From Excoecaria cochinchinensis (lineage: Eukaryota; Streptophyta; Magnoliopsida; Malpighiales; Euphorbiaceae): a DNA stretch of 64,000 bases. Every line of letters starts with the position of its first letter. The first letter of the stretch is position 1. A program made the translations under genes and the position numbers. The notes below the pieces were generated by a model. The model ran no database searches. It saw only the letters and a program-made list of their open reading frames with translations, and had not been told where the DNA came from. The DNA is taken from the NCBI GenBank assembly GCA_947683425.1, contig CANTUQ010000050.1:13384501-13448500 (forward strand). Direction: 5' to 3'. Shown here piece after piece: positions 13,150-24,000 of the stretch.

Positions 13150-13650
13150 CTAACTGTCTATATTTACAATATCCACCTCGCTAGGAGGATCAACGGTTTG
13201 CTCGGCGTCCGGCTCGGCAGTGGCTTGAGAAGGGTCGGCAGTCGATGGTACAGATCCTGTCCCCCCTTCAGAGACAGGCTCCGTTGAAGAAGGCACCACT
13301 AGCTCGGCTTCAGGCGCAGGAGGAACCTCCAATTCGGCTTCAGGGGCTAAAGGCGCCGCAGACTCCACTTCGAATGGGACCTCCTGAACAGTCTCCAGAA
13401 GTGAAGGACCTCCTCCTGAAGCTCTTTCGGTCGCTTCACCCTCAGGAGCGCCCTCTTCGTTATCGTCGTTTAGAGGAGCAGGCAATGATGCCGGATCGTC
13501 CATCCAAGTCAGATCCACTCCAGGAAAGCGCTTCCCAGCTTCATGAATTAACCGAGATAACAGCTCCACCTGGGCGTCTGCTAACTCATCAACAAGGCGC
13601 TCCTTCTGATTGGCAAGCTCCACTTCAAGAATCTTCGTGAAGGAGGCCAT
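13150..13650 (-). CDS. Antisense ORF of the Gypsy element, acidic Pro/Glu/Ala-rich protein (166 aa)
   Basis: An open frame of 166 codons on the strand opposite to gag-pol, between integrase and the 3' LTR. I chose the ATG at 13648-13650 (MASFTKILEVELANQKERL) because a minus-strand TATA (13899-13907) and a CT-rich leader lie upstream, and a possible leader intron (donor GTAAGT at 13763-13768, acceptor AG directly before the ATG) would remove earlier codons. Residues 1-50 look helical and charged; the rest is low-complexity acidic with PAPEAELEVPP-like repeats. Antisense genes in this position are known from Tat-lineage elements such as Grande, and their function is unknown. The frame is undamaged although gag-pol on the other strand carries several breaks. 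Confidence 0.6.
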   Translation of the reverse strand: MASFTKILEVELANQKERLVDELADAQVELLSRLIHEAGKRFPGVDLTWMDDPASLPAPLNDDNEEGAPEGEATERASGGGPSLLETVQEVPFEVESAAPLAPEAELEVPPAPEAELVVPSSTEPVSEGGTGSVPSTADPSQATAEPDAEQTVDPPSEVDIVNIDS

Positions 13651-13898
13651 CTTCAACAAAAAAAGAATAAAGGAAAGGTGCAACTCTCTAATCTCTAAAT
13701 GAAGTGGGCACGGAAAGAAAGTGAAAGACGAAATCACTAAGAAAGCAAAGGGGAAAAAGATTACTTACTTGATGAAAAGAACTTAAGAAATTTGAAGAAG
13801 CAAAAGATGTTTGCGAAAAATGGGATTCAAGAAGAGATTTTGACAGAGCTTCGCTAGGGATTTCGAAAGTAAAGAGGAAATCCTCCTAAAAACCCCCT

Positions 13899-13907
13899 AT
13901 TTATAAG
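13899..13907 (-). promoter_or_regulatory. Putative TATA box for the antisense ORF
   Basis: The minus strand reads TTATAAATAGGGGG here, about 250 nt upstream of the antisense ATG. It is the only strong TATA in that leader. Confidence 0.5.
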
Positions 13908-14175
13908 CCAAAAGCTTCTGGAACATACCAAACGACGCGCCACGTGTCGAAAAATATTATGCCTCTGCGAAGAACGAAGCGTCGCCCTCGGTACATACGC
14001 AACATTAAATGAAAATAGCTGTCCAGGCAGGCGCGTCTCTTCAGAAAAGCGCCTTCAAAATTCGAAAAGTCCGCCAACGTGCGTCTTCGGATCGGAAAAT
14101 TCAGAGCTGATTCCATCCGAACGGACCTTCAATAGGCAAATCAATGCCCGATCGGACCTGTTGAGGGGGGACAAG

Positions 14176-14641
14176 TGATAACACAACAAATATCATCTGC
14201 TTTAAGGCCCGTCAAGCCGGCCCACTCAACTGGCAAGGCCCAAGGCCTATCAACTAAAGGTAGTAGACACGAGTTCCTAGGCAACGCACAAGCTCGATCG
14301 GCTGATGTGACCGCCAGTCCCATCAGCCGCCTGACACAAGGCAGCGCCCATGCCTACCACCTGCTCCTTGTTATGTCGCCGAATACCTATTCTGACAGCC
14401 AGTAATCACACCCCAGGCACTCAAGTGTCCCTCAACTATCTCATATAAATAGTCCAGCCAACGATGGCTCTAGGTATTGAATCCAATACTCTCTCTCTCT
14501 AAAAGCACATTCTCTCTCTAAGCTACTAACTTAAGTTTCGGAGTGCTTACGCCTGGTCCGACCGGGCTTTCTTATTGCAGGTCTTCTCATCCGATCGGAT
14601 TGCCTTCTCCTCTATAGATAAAGACATTTTTGGCTTTATCA
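14176..14641 (+). repeat. 3' LTR of the Gypsy element
   Basis: 466 bp, same ends as the 5' LTR. It is preceded by a purine-rich tract (GAGGGGGGACAAG) that would prime plus-strand synthesis and is followed by the second ATAAA target repeat. Confidence 0.93.
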
Positions 14642-14646
14642 ATAAA

Positions 14647-15753
14647 ATATCTAGTTACTTAGGAGATCACTTGGTTGATTTTTCTTCTACACTTTGCTCA
14701 GTTTGTTATTTTGTTAGTGATTGGTTGCTGCTTCTTATTCTTCCACCTCACAAGTGACGAATATATAAGATGTGTTCATCAATTTTAGAGGAGCAAACAT
14801 CATTTCTACATGTTTGTGTCGGTAGAAACGGGTGGAAGAGAAAAGAAGAGAAAGGTTGCAATTCCATTGGTTGGACATAACTCACGCAAGAGAATTGAAG
14901 AGAAAAGAAGGGAAACTTGATTTGTCAGTTGCTTGCAAATTCTAATAGCAAATTCTAATATTGGTGGAAAACGGAGAACATTCAGAGAAAACAACAAGAA
15001 AATCACTGAAATATCCTTTGACAATTCCTCATCCGCAATTAGATTTGAGAAAAAAAATTAAAAATTTAATTATTCATAAAATTAGTCCGAAATCAAATTG
15101 ATTTTTGATTAATCGGTACGATAAATTCAATTTTAATTTTTTTTAACATTTTCAGTTATAAATTTTTTCAGTTTTTAAGTACCTAATCAGTTAATATTAT
15201 ATTATATTATTAATTTTATATGCGGTTAAACAGTTAATATTATATTATATTTTTTTATTTTAACATCCTAATTTTTTTATTTCTCTTTTAAACCTAAATG
15301 GAATAATACTTTAAAATATGAAAATATAATTTTATTTTTATATCCTAATTTGTTTTTTATTTCTCTCTAAAATTTATATAATATGTTAAATTGTTATATT
15401 TAAATTATATCATTTTCTTCAATCTAGCATAATAACTTTTATATTTTTGATTTAAGTAACTAATTTTTGTTGTGAAAATTCATCAGCAACCAGCATCTTC
15501 CTCATTCATGCAAACATCTTCCCAAGTAGCAATTTTTTTTTTCTTTTTCCTTGTAAAGAAGAAAATTTTGAAGAAGAAATAAGTTTATTAGATTTTTTTT
15601 TGGGATTCAATTAAACTTTAAAATTTATGATTTTCTTCCAAACGATTGAATTAAAATTAAAATTGCAGTAATTAATTTATTCAAACTTTTTCTTGGCTAA
15701 ACTAAGACGGCAATGACTCCATAGAAATTGCAGGGGAAGTGACATTATTTTTC
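14647..15753. other. Original upstream region of TNL1, separated from the gene by a transposon
   Basis: Aligns with 38765-39800 (upstream of TNL2) and in part with 55430-56650 (upstream of TNL3). AT-rich, no convincing ORF. It probably held the promoter of the ancestral gene, but in this copy the 5.1-kb PIF/Harbinger element now separates it from the start codon. Confidence 0.6.
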
Positions 15754-16650
15754 TAAGGCTTTGTTTGGATGGGGGGTAGGAAGCGGTAAGTAATGGAAGG
15801 GTAAGGAAAGGTAGACATTTACCCTTGTTTGGGAAGAGGTGAGTTAAAAAATGGAAGGGATTGGAAGGGTAGCTCTTACCCCTCTCTTCCCTTGGTTTTC
15901 CTTATTTTAGCTACACCCCGATTTGGGGTGTAAGGAGGGGTAAGTAATGAAAAAAAAATTATCTTCCAATTTTATCCTCTTCTATTTTATTTCATCTATT
16001 TGTCGTACAGTAATATACCTAAATTGTTCTTTCACTCGACTTTGTCAAATTTGAGCTCGCAACCACGCTCCGCCTCTCATCACTGCCATCCGCCTGTTTG
16101 CCATCGCTCTCTTCCGTTCTCCTTGGTGACAGATGAGTCACTGGTCATTTGTTCTTCTATTAATTTCTTTTTTTCATGGTTTGATTATATTATGTTACCC
16201 CTGATTCTTCAACGAAACCCTTGAGTTAGGAATTCAAATTTATTTTGTTGTTCTTTTTTCAGTTGTTCTCTTTCCCTTTCCAAATTTATCTTCAATTGAA
16301 GAATTGAAAAATAGGTATGCTATTGGTGAATTTTCTCCACTTCAATTTGCAGTGATTTTTCTTCACAAGTCATATTGTGATTGATGTTTGTATATTTGCA
16401 GAATCTTCACTTGGCTTCTACCCAAAACTGCTCTTTCATCAGAACAATTGAAATTTACGTTTCTGTTTCTCAGGTATTTTTTTGGGTGTATTTATGCAAA
16501 AATTTAAGCTTCTAAATAAATCAGCTTTTTATTCCTGAAATATTAATACTGGCTTTGATTATATATGCATTTAGTTGTTTATACTTGATTTTGTATGTAT
16601 TTATTGTTGTGTACTCATTGCCAATTTTTTAAATCTTGATTTAATTATAG

Positions 16651-18016
16651 ATGGATCGAGAAAAAATTAAAGAAAATGCTTTTTGCAAGTTGCAACGCAT
16701 TTAACATTTATCAGTAGTAAAAGTTGTTTGCATCATTGTGTATTGGCTTGGATTGCGAAGACATGAACTTAGAAACAAAGTTGATCGCATTTTGAGCTTA
16801 GAGGGAGAAATTGTGAGGTCAGAATTAATGAATAAGATTGTCAGTCATGATTTAGGCCGTAAAATGATAAGAATGGGTCCTGCAGCATTTACGGGACTAT
16901 GTGATCTTCTAGTTAGAGAAGGTGGTCTTCGACCTACAATACGTGTAAGTGTAGAAGAACAAGTGGCAAAAATGATTTATTTGTTAGGACATAATGTTAG
17001 TAACCGTGAAATTGCTTTTTTCTTTTATCGTTCTGGGGAGACAATTAGTCGTCATTTACATAATGTATTAAGAGCTATATTGGAGTTGGAAGATAAATTT
17101 CTCGTACAACCTGATGGGTCTCAAGTTCCTCCAGAAATATACAACAGCAATCGTTTCTATCCATTTTTTAAGGTGAAAATTTCATCTTCTTTTAATTTTG
17201 AGATCTTATATACATATATGATTCAGCATAATTAATAATAAATTTAATGTCAGGATTGTATTGGAGCAATTGATGGAACACATATTCGTGTGAAAGTTCG
17301 TTCACACGAAGCTCCTAGATATCGTGGTAGAAAAGATTACCCAACCCAAAATGTTTTGGCTGCATGTACATTTGATTTGAAATTCACCTATGTCTTACCT
17401 GGATGGGAAGGGACAGCATCTGACTCTAGAATATTGAAAAATGCATTAACTAGAGAATATCCTCTTAAAATTCCAGAAGGTACATATGTCACTTTAATTT
17501 ATAAAAATAATTACTATACATATATATACAAACACACACATATAAAGTTAATAACTAATATACTTGTTTATAGGAAAATATTACCTTGTTGATGCTGGAT
17601 TCATGTTGAAAAGTGGTCTTATTACACCATATAGAGGAGAACGTTATCACTTGAAAGAGTATTCCCGAAATCCACCACGAAATGCTCGAGAGTTATTTAA
17701 TCATCGACATTCTTCTTTACGGAATGCAATTGAACGTGCTTTTGGTGTACTTAAAAAGGTTTTTCCCATTTTAAGTTCAGCAGAACCTAATTATTGTATT
17801 GAAACTCAAAAAAAAATTATTTTGGCTTGTTGTATTTTGCATAACTACTTGAGGGATGTAGATCCAGATGAGGAAATACTTGCTGAGGTTGATGATGAAC
17901 TTGCAAATAATAGTGCTTCACAAGAAAGGCATAATAATGCAAATGAGGATACAATTGCTGGAGAATTGATTAGGAATTCTATAGCCGAATCAATGTGGGT
18001 TGATTACAATGTGTGA
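16651..18016 (+). pseudogene. PIF/Harbinger DDE transposase (three exons; one early stop)
   Basis: Exons 16651-17172, 17254-17479 and 17574-18016, with 81- and 94-bp GT-AG introns that restore the frame exactly. The product has an N-terminal helix-turn-helix-like region (NVSNREIAFFFYRSGETISRHLH) and the DDE nuclease core: D in AIDGTH, D in GTASDSRIL, E in RNAIERAFGVLKK. It would cut and paste the element together with the Myb-like partner. The frame from the natural-looking ATG (MDREKIKEN) has a TAA at 16702-16704; after it the frame stays open to the TGA at 18014-18016. A later initiation or an unseen 5' exon could bypass the stop, so it is probably but not certainly dead. Confidence 0.85.
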
Positions 18017-18188
18017 TGTTTCGATTTTTTTTGAACCTTGTGTATTTTCATGTTTGTAACCTTTAATTTCAAATATATGTCAATGTAATGTTTCATGGTA
18101 TTACATTTTAATTATTATGGTGGCAATACTTTTTATTTTTTTAATATATAAATTTTAATATGTTGTTTTCTTCTTTTTCTCCAAAAGG

Positions 18189-19282
18189 ATGGCTCCAAAA
18201 AGAAAGATTATGGACCATGGAAATGTAAAAGAAAGTAAGGGCAGTAATGTATTGATTTGGACGAAAGTTATGGATGATGCTCTTGTAGATGCATACTTGC
18301 ATCAACATAATTTAGGTAATAGAGTTAGTGGAACCTTTACCTCACATGCATATGAAAACATGCTAAAGGAATTGAAGGAAAAATTTCCTGACAAGCCAAT
18401 TGATAAGGACAAAATTCAAAATCGCATGAAACACATTAAAAAGAGTTGGACTTCGTGTTATGACTTATTCAAAAATGGATTGAGTGGTTTTGGTTGGGAT
18501 CCTGTTAGTGAAATGTTCAAGGCTGAACCTGAGGTTTGGCAGCAATTAATTGAGGTACATTTTTAGTATAAAGTTTTTTATCCATATTTTTGTTAAAGAA
18601 TATGCTTCCTTATATATTTAACTATTTTATGTCTCTTAATAATTCACAGAATAAGCCTGGAGCTGCTGAATGGCAGAATAAACAAATAAGAAATTTTGAC
18701 AAGTTAAGTCAGCTTTATGCAAAAGACAGAGCTACTGGGCAACATGCTGAAACTGCGGCAGAAATGAGGAGGCGAATGGCTACTGTTGGTGAAGAGAACC
18801 ATGTTCATGATGTAACCGATAACATTGAAGGTATTGATTTTATGGTATCTCAGCATAATATCAATTTGGAAAGTTTTGATGCAGTTGATGATAATACTCA
18901 AGACCTTCCAAATATTGATCATGAGCAAAGTGTAAGATCTCAAGCTAACTCTCGTGCTGAAGTTTCTTCAAAATCCAAGAATACAAAGAAAGCTAAAATT
19001 GATGATGAAATTGTACTTTTGAAAGAGGGACTTGATAATGTTGCCCAAGCTATTGCAAGTTCAACAATTGAATTAGTCAAAGCTGCAACACTTCCAATTC
19101 CAGAGAATCAAGTGTGGAATTTATTGGTTGAGTTAAATATTGATGAACAAAATCGATATGCATGTTATCTGTATCTTGTTCAGAAGCCTGATATGTTGAG
19201 GGCTCTTCTTGGATGTCCAATGGCACACCGCAAGGACTTGTTATTTCAAATGATGGGAGGAGCTAATGCACCAAGTATCTAA
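18189..19282 (+). CDS. PIF/Harbinger Myb/SANT-like accessory protein (two exons)
   Basis: Exons 18189-18554 and 18650-19282; the GT-AG intron at 18555-18649 joins E and NKPGAAEW in frame. Predicted 332 residues. Residues ~15-125 form a Myb/SANT-like domain (Myb_DNA-bind_3 type) with conserved Trp residues in IWTKVMDDALVDAYL, KKSWTSCYDL and FGWDP. A basic patch follows (SKSKNTKKAKID), then a C-terminal helical region. In this superfamily the second ORF binds the transposase and element ends and brings them to the nucleus. No stop or frameshift is seen, unlike the transposase next to it. The start ATG has an A-rich context and follows 170 bp after the transposase stop. Confidence 0.85.
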
Positions 19283-19486
19283 TTTAGTATAATGTATTAG
19301 AACCTAAATTATGTAGTTATTTATTAACATCTGATGAAGTTTGAACTAACATAACATATTTATTTTGTATGGCAGTGTATGCTTGTTTATTTTGTATGGA
19401 AGTGTCTACCTATTTATTTTGCATGACATTGTCTGACTATTTATTAAATAACTTATAGCCAGTAAATGTGGGCCTTTTGCTTCATT

Positions 19487-19950
19487 ATATTTTCACGACT
19501 TTTCAACATAGACCACTATCACGAGTCATGCTTAATGTCATGACTCGTGATAGTGGCTTATGCTGAAAATTCGTGAAAAAATACTATAACCCGGTAGTGG
19601 GTTATAGTATATTTTCACGACTTTTCAGCATAGGCCACTATGACGAGTCATGCTCAATGTCACGACTCGTGATAGTGGCCTATGCTGAAAATTCGTGAAA
19701 AAATACTATAACCCGGTAGTGGGTTATAGTATATTTTCACGACTTTTCAGCATAGGCCACTATGACGAGTCATGCTCAATGTCACGACTCGTGATAGTGG
19801 CCTATGCTGAAAATTCGTGAAAACATACTATAACCCGGTAGTGGGTTATAGTATATTTCCACGACTTTTCAGCATAGGCCACTATGACGAGTCATGCTCA
19901 ATGTCACGACTCGTGATAGTGGCCTATGCTGAAAAGTCGTGGAAATATAA
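19487..19950. repeat. Palindromic satellite: four ~122-bp units, each two nested hairpins
   Basis: Units start near 19491, 19613, 19735 and 19856. Each holds a large inverted repeat of ~82 nt (arms around CACGACTTTTCAGCATAGGC) and, except the last, a small one, ACTATAACCCGGTAGTGGG and its complement. Units 2-4 are almost identical to each other; unit 1 is more diverged. It lies in the 3' subterminal part of the PIF/Harbinger element, after the last gene. It may bind transposase or stop transcription, but neither is shown. Confidence 0.9.
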
Positions 19951-20032
19951 TATAGCTTTCTTCTCCTCCCTTTGTTTTCTTTTCATTTATTTGTCCCAAT
20001 TACACAATTTTTTATGCTAATAATTCCAATTG

Positions 20033-20170
<138 letters not shown>

Positions 20171-21045
20171 GATGAGTGAAATTCTTGAAATGAGATAATG
20201 AAATAGAAATCATGTTCCATTATGTCATTTTATATTACAATATTGATTATAGTGTATATATATATGTATGTATTTGGATCGAATATATGGCACCAATAAA
20301 ATAATTTAATCTATAGGGTTAACTATATTAAGACATTTATTGAATATTTATAAAAAAATATAATATTATTTATATAAATAATTAAATTATGATAACCATA
20401 ATAAATAAATTATTTAAAATATATAATTGTAAATTTGTATATAATTTTTTAACATATTATAATTTTTTTAAAAAAAATAATTAGTTTATGTTTAATTTTA
20501 TTTACCAAGTTTTTTATTATTTTATTTTCTTAAAAGAAAAAAAAAAAGCAAAGTTCCAGTAGATTTCATGAGATTGCCCCGTGAAATTGAATTGTTTGTT
20601 TTAACTTTATTAAAAGGTGACATAGTGGACAGTGTATTTCACTATGTCATCCCGTGAAATGGAACAACAAAAAGAACCAATTTGAGTTCTACGGTAAGTA
20701 TAAAAATAGTATTACTATAATGGCAATTTGGTCATTTTATATACTTACCTTTCCTTTAATTACTCTTCTATTTTTATTCTTTCTCAAACAATGGAAAGGT
20801 AGTCACGTACCGTTCCCTTTCTTTCCCCTTCCTTTCCTGTCTCTAGCGTTCCCTACCCTTCCATTAATTACCCCTCCCTACCCCCCATCCAAACAAAGCC
20901 TAAAAGTCGATATTCACAGTTTTTTAATTGCTTAAGTAACACTTACGTTGACTGATCATTGAACAAAAGTCCATGACCTTCATTTTCAACCTCAAAACTT
21001 TCTGTTCCCTCCCTTTTCTTGATTTCCTTCAGCTGTTAAGAAAAT

Positions 21046-24000
21046 ATGGCTGCTTCTTCTTCTTCTTCTTCTATCAGCCGTGTGAAGTATGAAGTGTTCA
21101 TTAGTTTTAGAGGCAAAGATGTCCGGTTTGGTTTTCTCAGCCATATCCATAAAGCTTTGGTTGAGAAAAAAATACATACTTTTGTAGATGAACAACTTGA
21201 AAGAGGAGAAGAGATCTCATCATCCCTCTTGGAAATAATTGAAAGATCTGCAATTTCAGTTGTAATTTTCTCAGAAAATTATGCAGATTCACCATGGTGT
21301 TTGGATGAGCTGGTGAAGATATTAGATTGCAAGAAAACAACGGGACAGATAGTGATACCAGTGTTCTATCTTGTTCAACCTGATCAAGTTAAGGATCTGA
21401 CTGGAAGTTTTGGGAAAGCAATTTCTGAGCATAAAAAAGACTTCAACCACTCACTTAAGGTGGAGAATTGGTGCTATGCTTTGATGGAAACTAGCTCTCT
21501 CTCAGGCTTTGATTCCCACAATTATAAGTAAGTTAACCTTTTCTTTGATTTGTTGGGTCTCCACCAATAAAAGAAAATTAAAAATTGAAGGAGTATCATT
21601 AATATGTGCAATGAATTTTGTTCTTGATTAATTTGTGATAGACCTTTTAACTTTGAGCAGGTCTGAATCTGAAGTAATTGAGGAAATCATCAAACACATT
21701 CAAGAGAAGCTAAACCATTTGTTTAAAAATGATGGTTCTTATAATGATGGGTTGGTTGGAATCCATTCGCGTGTTGAGAATGTTAAGTTATTACTGAGGT
21801 GCAAAGATGTGCTTGTGGTTGGAATTTGGGGGCCAGGGGGTATTGGGAAAACTACTATTGCTCAAAAGGTATTTCATCAAATTTGTCATGAATTTGAAAG
21901 TTATTGCTTTGTGGCAAATGTTACAGAAAAGTTTGAGAAATGCTCAGATGCTATTCACAATGAGCTTCTTTCTAAATTATTAGCCAAAGATGGTTTTGAT
22001 CCTGGCAGCTCTATTATGACACCATATTACATCAGTAGAAGGCTCTCACAAATGCAAGTTCTTATTGTTCTTGATGATGTGAGTGATTTTGATCAAATAA
22101 AATCCATAATGACACTTGTTCATTATGGTTCGGGCAGCAGAGTTATAGTTACAAGCAGAGATAAGCAATTGCTTGTAAATGTAGATGCTAAAATATATAA
22201 AGTTGAGGAATTAAATGAATGGGAAGCTCTTCAACTCTTTTGTTTCCATGCTTTTAGAAAAAATATTCCTGACAAAGAATTTGTTGAGCTTTCAAAAAGG
22301 GCGGTTAAATGTGCTGGAGGGCTTCCGCTGGCGCTTCAAGTTTTTGGTTGCAATTTACGAAGTAAGAGTGTGGAAGATTGGAATGATGCATTGGAAAATT
22401 TGAAAGATACACCTAATGAAAAAGTTCACAAAATATTGAGAAGGAGTTATGATGGATTGTGTAAGGATGAAAAAGAAATATTTTTGGATATTGCATGTTT
22501 CTTTAAAGGGAAAGAAAGAGATTATGTTGAAAGCATAGTAGCAAAGGATCTTCCAGACAGAGCAAGGAAGGTTTCAGGTCTAAAATATGGTATCAGTTGT
22601 CTTGTTGATAAGTCTCTCATATCTATATCTTCGACAAATTGTGTGGATATGCATGATTTGATACAACAAATGGCTTGGGAAATTGCATCTGAGGAACCGA
22701 AGCTAAAGAAACGTACGAGGCTGTGGAAATCTAAGGAAGTAATCTGTCTGTTGACAAAGAAAATTGTAAGAATCAAACAATTTATTAACTTTTTATTATT
22801 TTTCTTTTTCCTTATATTTTGAGCTTTATATATATAAGTTTTGGTTGTTGTATTTAGGGGAGTGATGAAACAAGAGGTCTATCCTTGGACATGTCCAAAA
22901 TCAAAGTCATAAACTTAAGCCCTGAAGCATTTAAGAAAATGGATAATCTAAAATATCTCATTCTCTATGATCCGTCATTCAGCATGGAGATTAGAGTAAA
23001 TCTACCAGAAGGCCTTGAATTTCTCTCAGAAGAGATAAGGTGTCTTTATTGGTATGGATACCCCTTGAAATCTTTGCCGGAGAGTTTTTGTGCAGAGAAT
23101 CTTGTAGAACTAGCGATGCCTAATAGTCAACTTGAAGAACTTTGGAATGGAGTTCAGGTATAGGATATATGTACTGCGACATTCATAAATTAGAATTTAG
23201 GTTTCTATTATCTAAAGTTTACGATCTATATATTAACTCAGTCTTATATTTTACTTGTCGCAGAATTTCATAAACTTGAAATACATTGACCTCCGAAAAA
23301 ACACGAAGTTAGTAAAAATACCAGACTTGTGTAGAGCCCAGAATCTTGAGGTTTTAAACTTGGAGCGGAATGAAAGTTTGGTTGAGATGCCATCCACTAT
23401 TAGATACTTGACCAAGCTTGTTGAGCTGAATTTATGGCATTGTACAAGTCTTTCTCATTTGCCAAGCTGCCTTCACATGATAAATCTCAAGTCTCTCGAT
23501 TTGGTGGATTGTAAAAAACTCACCAAGATTCCAAACATTCCATGTTATGAAAGACATCCAGGACATGCAATAGAAAAAGTGCCCTCACCCATGGGATGTC
23601 AATTTCAACTTCGTAGATTGCATTTAAATGGGTGCTCAAGGCTAGAGTATCTTCCAGATAGTATTTGCAGTCTGATATATCTTGTAAGCTTACGTATCTC
23701 TGGCTGTTCTAATCTACGCGGACTTCCAGAAAAATTGGGGAATTTAAAATTTCTAGAGGAGATTATTGCAGGTAATTGTGGTATAAACAAACTGCCTGAT
23801 AGCCTTTGCGATATGAAAAATCTTAAAATTTTAGATGTTGGTGATTGTGTAAATCTATGTGTACTGCCACAAAACTTGGGAAATTTAGAATCTCTGAAGC
23901 GTATTATTGCAAATAGAAGTGGCATAAACAAATTGCCTGACAGCATTTGCAGTCTGAAAAATCTTGAATGCTTAGTTGTCTCTGATTGTGTAAATCTATG

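Larger units (their letters stand above)
6528..14641 (+). mobile_element. Ty3/Gypsy LTR retrotransposon of Tat-like type, 8.1 kb, degenerate
   Basis: Two direct LTRs (6528-6994, 14176-14641) begin TGATAACACA and end TTTATCA. The 5-bp target duplication ATAAA lies at 6523-6527 and 14642-14646. The empty site is visible at about 38755-38765. A primer-binding-like sequence 'TTTGGTGCTTTCGTTGAGAG' follows the 5' LTR, and a purine tract (14163-14175) precedes the 3' LTR. Order is gag, protease, RT, RNase H, integrase, then a ~1.6-kb 3' region with an antisense ORF, a layout known from the Tat lineage of Gypsy elements. The LTRs differ at roughly two dozen of ~466 positions by eye, and the coding region has several stops and frameshifts, so it is not autonomous now. 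The higher GC content stands out against the AT-rich flanks. Confidence 0.95.

Noticed and set aside
19487..19950. CRISPR-like array
   Set aside because: Regularly spaced palindromes, but the sequences between them are also repeated, there are no unique spacers, and the context is a plant transposon.
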